From assembly GCA_022843745.1 (NCBI GenBank), contig JALHNB010000025.1, positions 38,245-102,244 on the forward strand: a stretch of DNA of 64,000 bases. Reading direction: 5' to 3'. The stretch comes from Anaerolineae bacterium (GTDB lineage Bacteria > Chloroflexota > Anaerolineae > Aggregatilineales > Phototrophicaceae). Shown in pieces: positions 1 to 8,205 of this stretch. Below the pieces are notes generated by a model. The model was not told the DNA's origin and made no database searches. It saw nothing but the letters and a program-made list of their open reading frames with translations. A program made the position numbers and the translations under genes. The stretch's first letter is position 1; each line of letters begins with the position of its first letter.

Positions 1-713
1 TCAACCAGAATGTGCATCGAATCACCGACCATACGCATCCGGCTGTCCGGGTCGAAATACCAGGTAATCGGGACTTCGAGAATTTTATAGCCACGTCGTT
101 GAGCGATAAACAGCAGCTCAACATCGAAGCCGATGCCCGTCATCTGCTGGACTTCAAACAGGTCTTCGGCGGCATGACGCGAGAACATTTTAAAGCCACA
201 CTGGGTATCTTCAAAACCCCGTAAGGCCATGACCTTGATAATCAGATTATTGATGCGGCCTATGAGGTGGCGATATTCTGGCTCACCGACGCGGCGAGCA
301 CCTTTGCCCTCACGCGTGGCGATAATCACATCATAGCCGTCCACATGAGGTGGTAAAAATCGCGTAATTTCTTCAATCGGCATGGAAAGGTCGGCATCGC
401 AGATAAACCGATATTCACCCTTAGCTGCCTGCATCCCCACTTTTACGGCCAGTCCTTTACCACGCACGGCGGCCTCGATGACGCGCACGTAAGGGTGTGT
501 ACGCGCGAATTCCTGTGAAACCTCTACCGTGCGGTCTGTGCTGCCGTTCTCGACAATGATGACTTCGGCTTCATAAGGTTGCGTTTCGAGAAATGCGTCA
601 ATTTTTTCGAGGCTCGGCGGTAAACGTCCTTGCTCATTATGCGCCGGGATAACAATCGACAGCAGTGGGCGCTTGAGGGTGTTCAACGGTTCTTCTCCGG
701 GTTGTTTTTTCAC
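1..713 (-). CDS. Family 2 glycosyltransferase, dolichyl-phosphate-glucosyltransferase-like (3' end cut by window)
   Basis: The frame runs off the left edge of the window without a stop, so the C-terminus is missing. The visible ~237 residues are a GT-A glycosyltransferase core: LLSIVIPAHNEQ at the N-terminus, VENGSTDRT, the metal/donor motif CDADLSMP, and DTQCGFKMF further on. This layout is typical of the Alg5/DPM1-like family that makes lipid-linked hexoses or extends surface glycans. I chose GTG at 713. A TTG at 686 with GGAG eight bases upstream is a real alternative. It lies 21 bp after the next glycosyltransferase and is probably in the same transcript. Confidence 0.85.
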   Translation of the reverse strand, partial: MKKQPGEEPLNTLKRPLLSIVIPAHNEQGRLPPSLEKIDAFLETQPYEAEVIIVENGSTDRTVEVSQEFARTHPYVRVIEAAVRGKGLAVKVGMQAAKGEYRFICDADLSMPIEEITRFLPPHVDGYDVIIATREGKGARRVGEPEYRHLIGRINNLIIKVMALRGFEDTQCGFKMFSRHAAEDLFEVQQMTGIGFDVELLFIAQRRGYKILEVPITWYFDPDSRMRMVGDSMHILV

Positions 714-733
714 GCTGACATTCTGCAAGCTTC

Positions 734-2200
734 TCACTCCTGTGGTTTTGAAAGTATGGTTTCCAGATAATCAATGGAAACTACACGCATTTTTTGAACA
801 GTGTGCCGTTTGTGCCAGATGCGTGGGAGGCCGATCAACCCTGCCCACATGCCACGCAATCTCGCCCGTGCTGCTTCGCCACGCCAGGCCTGTAATGCTT
901 CCCAGGCTAGACGAAATTGCGCACGCAGCACCGTGCCGCCATATTTGCGCCATAATTCCGACGGGTAGTTTTTGACAAGAATAAAAATCAGGTTGCGCCC
1001 GTCATAATAACTGGCTGTCGTACCGCCGCCCGTCGCTGACAAATGATGGTACACGATAGCTTTCGGTGTGTAAAGACAGCGCCAGCCCGCCAACTGCACC
1101 CGCCAGCCCAGATCGACATCCTCGCCGGAGAAGAAAAAATCATCGTCTAGCAGCCCGATCTGATCGAGAATGGTTTTGCGATAGGCCGATGAGCCGCCAC
1201 ATGCGCTGAAGACAAATTCTTCGCGGTCAAACTGGCCCTCGTCTTGCTGCCACACACCCCGATTGCCCGCCCTCCCATTCGTCGTGAAAAAATCGCCCGC
1301 CGTGTGGATGTGGTCGCGTTTGTTAAACAGCAGCATTTTGCTGGCGACTGACCCAACTTCAGGGTGGCGATCAAAAGCATCGACAACCACTGCCGCCCAA
1401 TTTGGATCGACCTCAGTATCATTGTTGAGTAGCGCGATCAGTTCACCTTTAGCCGCCAGCATCCCGGCATTACACGCGCCGGTAAAGCCTCGATTCTCCG
1501 GCAGTTCGATCAAATTGACCTGGGGATAGCGCGTTTTTATCAATTCCTGTGATTCATCGTGGGAGGCATTATCGACAATGATGATTTCTAAGTTGGGATA
1601 GGTTTGCTGCGCCAAAGCATTCAAACAGGTTGGCAGAAATTTCGCGCCGTTCCAGTTAGGGATTACAACAGAAAACAAACGTCTATTTAGGAGGTTTCTA
1701 CTTTCATCAAGCAGTGCCGGATTATGTTCTATTCGCTTATCAATTTTTCCTAGCGCGAGTGTAATCTCTTGTGTGGTTGGCATCGTTTCTGTTGGATGAC
1801 CGACAACACCACAATGAATAGGGAAATCCGGTTCATCTTTTCGGAACTGGCGAATGGTCAGAAATATTTTGTTTGCAACTGCTGCGACCTGTGGCCACGG
1901 CAGTCGATATTCAAACGTTTCAAAAATTATGTCAGAATCGTGGGGAGAGTATCTATTTCTAAGGATCCAGGCTTCTTCTGTACATTCGACATCAACATAG
2001 TATCCGCCACAACCGAAATCGCCGCACCCGCAGGTGAAAAGTGGATATTGCCCACTAAATTGTATGGCTTTAAAAAACTCATTGACTTCCAAAATCTTAG
2101 GTAGAATTTGGTTGTCAACTTTCAGAATAATATAAATTTCAATCCAACCCAGTTTATGTCTGATGTCGTGGTCTATCCGATGGATAGCTAAATTATTCAT
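734..2200 (-). CDS. Family 2 glycosyltransferase (rhamnosyltransferase-like) with an extra N-terminal Cys-motif domain
   Basis: 488 residues. Residues ~175-450 are a GT2 domain of the WbbL/RfbN rhamnosyltransferase type: FSVVIPNWNG, IIIVDNASHDES, LLNNDTEVD and GEDVDLGWR. The first ~170 residues are not part of that family. They contain TCGCGDFGCGG and look like a small stand-alone bacterial protein carrying a CxC...CxG motif. The frame through the junction is open, so this reads as a genuine fusion unless a start near the MPTTQEITL segment is used. Its ATG overlaps the rmlD-like stop by 8 bp, suggesting translational coupling. Function is inferred: transfer of a deoxyhexose, probably rhamnose made by the neighbouring rml genes. 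Confidence 0.85.
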   Translation of the reverse strand: MNNLAIHRIDHDIRHKLGWIEIYIILKVDNQILPKILEVNEFFKAIQFSGQYPLFTCGCGDFGCGGYYVDVECTEEAWILRNRYSPHDSDIIFETFEYRLPWPQVAAVANKIFLTIRQFRKDEPDFPIHCGVVGHPTETMPTTQEITLALGKIDKRIEHNPALLDESRNLLNRRLFSVVIPNWNGAKFLPTCLNALAQQTYPNLEIIIVDNASHDESQELIKTRYPQVNLIELPENRGFTGACNAGMLAAKGELIALLNNDTEVDPNWAAVVVDAFDRHPEVGSVASKMLLFNKRDHIHTAGDFFTTNGRAGNRGVWQQDEGQFDREEFVFSACGGSSAYRKTILDQIGLLDDDFFFSGEDVDLGWRVQLAGWRCLYTPKAIVYHHLSATGGGTTASYYDGRNLIFILVKNYPSELWRKYGGTVLRAQFRLAWEALQAWRGEAARARLRGMWAGLIGLPRIWHKRHTVQKMRVVSIDYLETILSKPQE

Positions 2201-3068
2201 TTGCCGCTAATAAACCTTCTTTTTCAAGGAAGGCATCCACCGCCTCCTGCCAGGGACGCAGCGCGACACCGATGTGCTTTCCAGCCATATTTTGAAGGCT
2301 GCCGTAGAGGGGCGGTGTGGATGGACGCTGCCATTCATGGCTGCTGATCGGCGTAACAGGCGTATCTTTGAGTCCGGCCTTGTCCAGCGCATAACGTGCG
2401 AAGGCATAGCGCGAACATGCACCCTCATTGACCAGATGATAAATGCCAAAACGCCCACTTTCGATCAGGTTGGCAATCGCGTCAGCCAGATCATCGTTAT
2501 AAGTCGGATTGGCGACTTCGTTGGCGACAACACGCAGCGTCTTTCCATCTTTCGCAGCCGTCAAAATCGATTGAATAAAATTTTTACCGCCATGCGCGAA
2601 AAGCCAGGATGTGCGAACAATATAGTGTTTGGGATTAATATTTAATATCGAGCGTTCGCCAACCCATTTGCTGTAACCATAAGGATTGATCGGATTTGTC
2701 ATGTCATATTCGCGATAGGGGCGTTTGGCTGTGCCGTCAAAAACTTCGTTGCTGCTGACATAAAGCACCGCGCTGCCCACCGCCGCCGCTGCCAGCGCGA
2801 CATGCTGCGTTCCAAAGCCGTTAATAATGATTGCTTTTTCGGGGTCGCGGGCGCAGCCATCGACATCCGTCCACGCCGCTGGGTGAATCACAAGGTCTGG
2901 CCGGAGTCCGGTGATAAAATCGCAGGCCATCTCAAAATTCGAGACATCCACCTTCTCGACATTCTCGCCTACGATGTCCATGCCCGTCACAATATGTTTG
3001 CGTTCGTTTAAGACCTGTACCAGCCGTCCACCCAGACGACCTGCTGCTCCGGTTACGAGAATGCGCAT
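2193..3068 (-). CDS. rmlD: dTDP-4-dehydrorhamnose reductase-like SDR
   Basis: Extended short-chain dehydrogenase. It starts MRILVTGAAGRLG (NAD(P)-binding GxxGxxG), has DLVIHPAAWTDVDGCARDP typical of RmlD, the active-site Tyr-Lys pair in NPYGYSKWVGE, and VRTSWLFA. This family reduces dTDP-4-keto-L-rhamnose in the last step of dTDP-L-rhamnose synthesis. I prefer ATG 3068 because TGAGG lies eight bases upstream; a GTG at 3083 has no SD. At ~291 residues it has the normal length. The rmlB-like and rmlA-like genes are in the same window; an rmlC epimerase is not. Confidence 0.85.
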   Translation of the reverse strand: MRILVTGAAGRLGGRLVQVLNERKHIVTGMDIVGENVEKVDVSNFEMACDFITGLRPDLVIHPAAWTDVDGCARDPEKAIIINGFGTQHVALAAAAVGSAVLYVSSNEVFDGTAKRPYREYDMTNPINPYGYSKWVGERSILNINPKHYIVRTSWLFAHGGKNFIQSILTAAKDGKTLRVVANEVANPTYNDDLADAIANLIESGRFGIYHLVNEGACSRYAFARYALDKAGLKDTPVTPISSHEWQRPSTPPLYGSLQNMAGKHIGVALRPWQEAVDAFLEKEGLLAANE

Positions 3069-3091
3069 GTGTTTAGACCTCACGATTAATT

Positions 3092-3745
3092 TTACAGCTT
3101 TCCGGTAATCGAGCGCTCATTGCGCGGTAAGAAATAGTCCAGAGCCGTAAACCCGATCAGGATCAAGCCCCACGAGAGGATTGCCCAGACTGTGTTTACA
3201 AGCGCTAACGCGATTGAAATCATGTACACGGTTGGAGGAATCAAGCCTCGGATTCGCCCCCATCTAATCAATTTTACGCTGAAACTCTTGTCCAACAGGC
3301 GGTGATTATCGCTGGCATAGCGCCAAAGCAGAACCTGCAAGATGCCTGTGATAATCAGACAGCCTGAAAAAAAGATGACAGCAGGCTGTTCAGTCGGGTA
3401 GAGGCCGAAGATACGACTCGGCACAGGCAGGAAAGCAATCGACAGTAAAAATAACAGATTGATCCACAGCAGACCGTTATCGTAACGTCGAATGTTGCGG
3501 AAAATGCGATGATGGATGATCCAGTGATCGCCGATCAGAAGAAACGTGAGCGCGTAAATGCCGACCTGTGGCAAGAGCCGGATGATCTCGTGTCCCAATT
3601 GATCCAGCTTCACGGTTGTTGGCAAGTTGATGGCGAAAGCTAACAGGGTGATCGCAATGGCAAATACACCATCGCTGAATGCCATGATGCGATCCAGTTC
3701 CTTGCGTTCTTCGTTCTGTTGTCGGATCGGTTCTGTGGTGCTCAT
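3092..3745 (-). CDS. TMEM175/DUF1211 family membrane protein (predicted potassium channel)
   Basis: About 217 residues with six hydrophobic segments. The first helix carries the family signature RIMAFSDGVFAIAITLL, in which the FSD residues are the hallmark of bacterial TMEM175 subunits. Characterised members are K+ leak channels without the usual TVGYG filter. Bacterial subunits have one six-helix repeat, as here, and assemble as tetramers. ATG 3745 is preferred over an in-frame TTG at 3766, which would add seven residues without a better SD. It sits between the rmlD-like gene and a secreted protein of unknown function, with no obvious functional link. Confidence 0.85.
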   Translation of the reverse strand: MSTTEPIRQQNEERKELDRIMAFSDGVFAIAITLLAFAINLPTTVKLDQLGHEIIRLLPQVGIYALTFLLIGDHWIIHHRIFRNIRRYDNGLLWINLLFLLSIAFLPVPSRIFGLYPTEQPAVIFFSGCLIITGILQVLLWRYASDNHRLLDKSFSVKLIRWGRIRGLIPPTVYMISIALALVNTVWAILSWGLILIGFTALDYFLPRNERSITGKL

Positions 3746-3790
3746 GCGAAGTTGTTCCAGCGGCAATGTGATCGGATAACCAGAATAATC

Positions 3791-4528
3791 TTACCGCATA
3801 ATCATTGTAAGCATTGTATCGTCAATTCGAATTTCGGATAGCTGATAACGTTCGCTGTTTGCTTCTAAGGCGACCTGACGCAAAATGTCATTACCTGTTT
3901 GCTCGATGTCGGTCACAATCATGCCGAGTTCAGTGGGTGGCGCGGCGAACAGCGTACCGTTGAGATCGACGCCGACGACCTGTAGCTGGCGGTTGGTGCT
4001 GTCGAGGCGCATCACAACGCCCAGATTTTGCCATGTGCCAAGCTGTGAGACGAAGACATCGGCATAGATCACTGCGCCCTGGGGACGCAAATCAATGCGC
4101 CCATTGCGGTATACACCACCTGTTCCGCTGCAAACGGTTGTCCGCTGCGCACATAGCGCCATTAAGCTGGTTTCCGTAAAGCTCAGGCTTGCCAACTGCC
4201 CGCCGGAGGCATTGCCAACATTGAGCGTATAGTCGTATCGGCTCGGATTCAGGGGTTCCGACCCATAATTCCCCAGATCAATAACAGCCTGCGATGGCAC
4301 GACCGGATTTTCAATCTGGATCGTGGGTATCGGCGTGACATTTGCAAAAACAGCGTCGGTTTCGCCTTCCGGTTGAAATCCGCCGATCTGAAGCATGATT
4401 TCTGGCAGTCGGGGTAATAAAAAGATCGCGCCTACAACGGTTGTTATCAGGCAAATCGCGAGAACAATTGCACAGCCAACGCCAATATAGGGAAGGTTGC
4501 TGCGGCCTGCGGGACGTTGAATTCGCAT
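3791..4528 (-). CDS. Membrane-anchored protein of unknown function
   Basis: I do not recognise this 245-residue protein. Residues ~13-38 form one hydrophobic helix after a short basic stretch (RIQRPAGRS), so it is probably an N-terminal anchor with the rest outside the membrane. The outer part has a low-complexity linker rich in Pro, Thr and Ile (residues ~60-80) and then a beta-rich domain with two cysteines (LCAQRTTVCSG) that could form a disulfide. It is followed 45 bp later by the TMEM175-like gene on the same strand. Confidence 0.7.
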   Translation of the reverse strand: MRIQRPAGRSNLPYIGVGCAIVLAICLITTVVGAIFLLPRLPEIMLQIGGFQPEGETDAVFANVTPIPTIQIENPVVPSQAVIDLGNYGSEPLNPSRYDYTLNVGNASGGQLASLSFTETSLMALCAQRTTVCSGTGGVYRNGRIDLRPQGAVIYADVFVSQLGTWQNLGVVMRLDSTNRQLQVVGVDLNGTLFAAPPTELGMIVTDIEQTGNDILRQVALEANSERYQLSEIRIDDTMLTMIMR

Positions 4529-4652
4529 AATCCCTCGTGTACCAACTGTTTAATAAGCTGATTGTACATGAGCAAACTTGTTTTTCAATTGGCGATAGAA
4601 AGGTTTAAACTTACGTGGCAAGATGTGGGTAGTATAGGTCAGAGGTATTGAT

Positions 4653-6131
4653 ATGCCGAAAGCGATTCTAATGTTGAAGCGTGTGGACAAAGTGATTCGA
4701 GTGATTAATGGTATGCACAAAGCGATTCTGATATTTATCGTGTTGATCGCGATGATAGGTGTTGTTTGGGCGCAGGAGCCGGGTGCGACAGGTATTGGCG
4801 ACCCTTATTTCGAAATGTTAGGCAATGGCGGCTACGATGCCCAGCATTACACGCTCGACCTCGCCGTTGATATGGACGATAACATTATTTCCGGCACGGT
4901 TACGATGGATGCGGTAGCCACGCAGGATTTGAGCGTTTTTAACCTGGATTTTATCGGCTTCCAGATCAGCGCGATCACTGTTAATGACAAGTCTGCCGAT
5001 TATTTGCGTAAAGAGGGCGAACTGAGCATCACGCCGACGGAGTTGCTTGTCGCTGGTGATTCATTTGCGGTGGATGTGACCTACAGCGGTGTGCCAGGGG
5101 AGGATGTTGAAGGGCTGAATATTTTTTCGGCGGGCTGGACGCGCTACAAAGAGGGCGTTTATGTCGCTGGCGAACCGGCAGGTGCGTCGCGTTGGTATCC
5201 GGTCAACGACCACCCACGCGATAAAGCGACTTACACCTTTCGCATTACCGTGCCAGAGCCGTATGTCGTGGCAGCGAACGGCCTTTTGCAGGCTTCAGTT
5301 GATAATGGCGACACGACGACCTACACATGGGATATGAATCAGCCGATGGCAAGCTATCTGGCAACTGTGAATATTGCCGACTTTGCCTTGCGCACACAGG
5401 ATGGGCCGGATGGTTTACCAATACGGAATTATTTCCCGGCGCGGTTGGCAGACGATGCGCTCGCTGTTTTTGAGCGCACGCCGGAGATGATCGCTTACTT
5501 CAGCGAAATTTTTGGCCCCTATCCGTTTGAGGCTTATGGCGTGGTCATGGCGGATACCCCGCTGTTCTTCGCGCTGGAAACGCAAAGTATGTCGCTGTTT
5601 GGCGCGGAAGTTGTGCCGAATGCCTTCACCGAAGCGATCCCGCGTTGGTCAACGGGTGTCGAAAGCGTCGTGGCCCATGAACTCGCGCATCAATGGTTTG
5701 GCGACAGTGTAAGCCCGGCGAATTGGCAGGACATCTGGCTCAATGAGGGTTTTGCCAGCTATGCCAGCGCGTTATGGATTGAACATACGCAGGGGCAAGA
5801 AGCATTCGAAAAAGAGATGAAAGGTTATTACGGCGCGATTGACAGCCGAAATTATACGCCGGGTCTGCCACCGGAAGGTGATCTGTTCAATCGTGGCGTT
5901 TATCTGCAAGGTGCATGGACACTACACGCTTTGCGGCTGGAAGTCGGCGACGAGACATTTTTCGAGATTCTGCGAACCTACTATGATCGTTTCAAATACG
6001 CGAATGCCAGCACTGCCGATTTTATTGCGGTGGCTGAGGATGTCAGCGGGCAGGATTTGAGCGCATTATTCGATGCGTGGCTGTTTGATGGCGGTGTACC
6101 ACCCGTGCCGGAGATGGGGCTGGAACCATAG
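4653..6131 (+). CDS. M1 family zinc metallopeptidase, secreted
   Basis: 492 residues. The zinc site is HELAH with the third ligand in NEGFASY (HEXXHX18E: His342, Glu343, His346, Glu365). An FALETQS segment stands where M1 enzymes have GxMEN. An N-terminal beta domain precedes the catalytic domain. These enzymes remove N-terminal residues from peptides. A hydrophobic segment (residues ~24-40, ending at VWAQE) looks like a signal peptide or lipid-independent export signal. ATG 4653 has AGAGG seven bases upstream. The first 20 residues are two degenerate copies of the 30-bp unit that also begins at the internal ATG 4713, so the leader looks lengthened by duplication. Confidence 0.9.
   Translation: MPKAILMLKRVDKVIRVINGMHKAILIFIVLIAMIGVVWAQEPGATGIGDPYFEMLGNGGYDAQHYTLDLAVDMDDNIISGTVTMDAVATQDLSVFNLDFIGFQISAITVNDKSADYLRKEGELSITPTELLVAGDSFAVDVTYSGVPGEDVEGLNIFSAGWTRYKEGVYVAGEPAGASRWYPVNDHPRDKATYTFRITVPEPYVVAANGLLQASVDNGDTTTYTWDMNQPMASYLATVNIADFALRTQDGPDGLPIRNYFPARLADDALAVFERTPEMIAYFSEIFGPYPFEAYGVVMADTPLFFALETQSMSLFGAEVVPNAFTEAIPRWSTGVESVVAHELAHQWFGDSVSPANWQDIWLNEGFASYASALWIEHTQGQEAFEKEMKGYYGAIDSRNYTPGLPPEGDLFNRGVYLQGAWTLHALRLEVGDETFFEILRTYYDRFKYANASTADFIAVAEDVSGQDLSALFDAWLFDGGVPPVPEMGLEP
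4659..4742 (+). repeat. Three imperfect 30-bp tandem copies over the M1 peptidase start
   Basis: AAAGCGATTCT at 4659, AAAGTGATTCG at 4689 and AAAGCGATTCT at 4719 are spaced exactly 30 bp. Units one and two agree at about 20 of 30 positions. In protein terms the leader repeats KAILML, KVIRVI, KAILIF. The third copy overlaps the ATG at 4713, which would be a normal signal-peptide start. Confidence 0.75.
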
Positions 6132-6140
6132 TTTAAATAT

Positions 6141-6211
6141 TTAACCACAGAGACACGGAGAACACAGAGAAATACACAAAAACTTTGTGTCCTCTGTGCC
6201 TCTGTGGTTAA
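6141..6211. repeat. Long imperfect palindrome of the ACCACAGAGACACxGAG type
   Basis: Arms of 26 bp (6141-6166 and 6186-6211) pair with about three mismatches: TTAACCACAGAG on the left and CTCTGTGGTTAA on the right. It fills the gap between two convergent genes. I recall very similar ACCACAGAGACACAGAGA sequences scattered between genes in many unrelated bacteria. It may act as a bidirectional terminator, but there is no clean U-tract beyond the short ATTTTTGTTTT on the plus strand. Confidence 0.8.
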
Positions 6212-6219
6212 TTTTTGTT

Positions 6220-7251
6220 TTACGCTTGGTCAGCGGCGGCGAGACGTGCAGCGTACTGTTTCTTATAAAAATCGAGGTATTCCCCGGTTTTGATCTTGCG
6301 CCACCACCATTCGTTGTCGCGATACCAGTTTACGGTGGCCTCGACAGCCGTCTCGAATGAGAATTTGCGTTCCCAGCCCAATCCGCGCAGCTTTTCACAG
6401 TTCATGGCATAGCGGCGATCATGGCCTTCGCGATCCGGCACATACTTGATGAGCGATTTCGGCTTATCCAGTAAATTGAGAATGCGGTGAGTCACGTCGA
6501 TATTAAAACGATTGTCCTCGCCAGCGATGTTATAGGCTTCGCCTGCTTCACCCTTGAACAATGCCAGCGCGATCCCCTGTGCATGATCGTCCACGTAAAG
6601 CCAATCACGCACCTGCATTCCGTCGCCATAGACGGGCAGTGGTCGGTCATCAATTGCCTCAGTGACAAAAAACGGGATCAATTTTTCAGGATATTGATAG
6701 GGACCAAAGGTGTTGCTGCCGCGTGTGATGACGGTATTCAGGCCATGTGTCACATGATAGGCACGTACCATCAATTCGCCACCGGCTTTGCTGGCAGCAT
6801 AGGGGCTGTTGGGTAAAAATGAGTCGCCCTCTACCGAAAATTCGCCGGGTTCGATGTCGCCATAAACTTCATCAGTGGAAACCTGCAAAAAGCGTTCGAC
6901 ACCATGCTTATGTGATTCGTCCAGCATAATGTACGTGCCGACGACATCGGTGTGGATAAAGGCATCCGGCGAGAGGATGCTGCGGTCTACATGGCTTTCC
7001 GCCGCAAAATTGACGACGGTATCGACATCATGCTGGCTGAAGACACGCCGGATCGTTTCACGATCTGCAATGTCGCCCTGCTCAAAACGATAATTCGGCT
7101 CGTCACTGACAGGCAGCAAATTGTCGAGGTTGCCTGCATAGGTCAGCTTGTCATAGACGATGATGTTGTAGTCGGGATATTTTTCCACCATATAGCGGAC
7201 GAAGGCGCTGCCGATAAAGCCTGCGCCGCCTGTCACCAGGATGTTTTTCAT
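6220..7251 (-). CDS. rmlB: dTDP-glucose 4,6-dehydratase
   Basis: 343 residues, normal family length. NAD+ site ITGGAGFIGS-type (VTGGAGFIGSAFVRY), AAESHVDRS, the catalytic TDEVYGD stretch with Asp-Glu, and YAASK (Tyr/Lys of the SDR triad). It converts dTDP-glucose to dTDP-4-keto-6-deoxyglucose, the branch point for rhamnose and other deoxysugars. Its ATG overlaps the stop of the upstream HAD phosphatase by 4 bp (ATGA), and the rmlA-like gene lies just before that, so the three are probably one operon. Confidence 0.95.
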   Translation of the reverse strand: MKNILVTGGAGFIGSAFVRYMVEKYPDYNIIVYDKLTYAGNLDNLLPVSDEPNYRFEQGDIADRETIRRVFSQHDVDTVVNFAAESHVDRSILSPDAFIHTDVVGTYIMLDESHKHGVERFLQVSTDEVYGDIEPGEFSVEGDSFLPNSPYAASKAGGELMVRAYHVTHGLNTVITRGSNTFGPYQYPEKLIPFFVTEAIDDRPLPVYGDGMQVRDWLYVDDHAQGIALALFKGEAGEAYNIAGEDNRFNIDVTHRILNLLDKPKSLIKYVPDREGHDRRYAMNCEKLRGLGWERKFSFETAVEATVNWYRDNEWWWRKIKTGEYLDFYKKQYAARLAAADQA

Positions 7252-8165
7252 GTTTTCTCTACCACCTCTGTATCTGAATCTTGTTTTTCGATAGCGGGTG
7301 CTGGCTGATGTGCAGCCGAATCCTGTTTTTCGATAGCAGGTGTTGGCTCGTCAACTTTTAGCACAAAGCGCTCAATCGCTTCGGCCACGCCATCCGCATC
7401 GTTGGTTGTTGTAATGTGGTCAGCAGCGCTTTTGACGTTGGGAAGCGCGTTGCCCATTGCGACACCGATTCCCGCCAACTGAATCATTTCAATATCATTT
7501 TCACCGTCGCCGATTGCCATCGCGTTTTCAGCAGGAATATTCAGGTCTTTCAGCAAGGTTTTTAAAGCCGCGCCTTTTGAACCGCCCGACGGAACGATCT
7601 CCAGCATATCCGGCAAGGCCGCCTGTACCAACCGGGCTGCGCCGTCAAGCTGCATATCCAACTGCCAGCGTAAGGCGCTCACGGCTCGCTGCTCACCTTT
7701 TTTGACCGCCATCACTTTATTGATGGGTGTGGTGTCGAGAATATTTTGCAGTGGTCCAACGACTTCAATATCCGGCTCACCGTACTGCGTGAGAATGCTC
7801 GTATCGCGGTTAAGTTTTCGTGTCAAAATTCGTGTGCCGCTGTAGGCGACGACTGTGAAACCGCGATCTTCCGCAAAGGTAATGACCTGGCGGGCGATGG
7901 CCTTATCCAAAAGTGTCTGGTGGCGCAGGCTGCCGTCTGCGTTATAGGCTGCCAGACCTTGCAGGTAAATGCCGGGGGATGTCAGCCCCAGCCGTGCGAT
8001 CAGGCTCAAGGCAGAGCCGCGCGTTTTGCCCGTCGCGAAGATGATGTGAACGCCTTTTTCCATCGCGGCTTTAATGGCCTTTTCAGTGCGTTCGGTCAGT
8101 TCGTGCTGACTGTTGAGCAGTGTGCCATCCAGATCAATGGCGATGAGTTGAATAGTTGTGGTCAT
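7248..8165 (-). CDS. Cof-type HAD-IIB phosphatase
   Basis: 305 residues. HAD motif I DLDGTLLNSQ near the N-terminus (Asp nucleophile), motif II FATGKTRG, and motif III/IV in MAIGDGENDIEMIQLAG. This subclass dephosphorylates sugar phosphates and other small phosphometabolites; the substrate here is unknown. The last ~30 residues are an acidic, Pro/Ala-rich tail with an internal 14-residue repeat (PAIEKQDS twice). It sits between rmlA and rmlB homologues, so a role in nucleotide-sugar supply or clean-up is plausible but unproven. Confidence 0.9.
   Translation of the reverse strand: MTTTIQLIAIDLDGTLLNSQHELTERTEKAIKAAMEKGVHIIFATGKTRGSALSLIARLGLTSPGIYLQGLAAYNADGSLRHQTLLDKAIARQVITFAEDRGFTVVAYSGTRILTRKLNRDTSILTQYGEPDIEVVGPLQNILDTTPINKVMAVKKGEQRAVSALRWQLDMQLDGAARLVQAALPDMLEIVPSGGSKGAALKTLLKDLNIPAENAMAIGDGENDIEMIQLAGIGVAMGNALPNVKSAADHITTTNDADGVAEAIERFVLKVDEPTPAIEKQDSAAHQPAPAIEKQDSDTEVVEKT
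7276..7347 (-). repeat. In-frame 42-bp duplication in the HAD phosphatase tail
   Basis: GAATCTTGTTTTTCGATAGC at 7276 and GAATCCTGTTTTTCGATAGC at 7318 are copies 42 bp apart, giving two PAIEKQDS blocks in the protein. The copies differ at a few third positions. Confidence 0.8.
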
Positions 8166-8205
8166 GTGTACCCTGATTTTCTAGTGCCTGACGAAAACAA
8201 CTATT

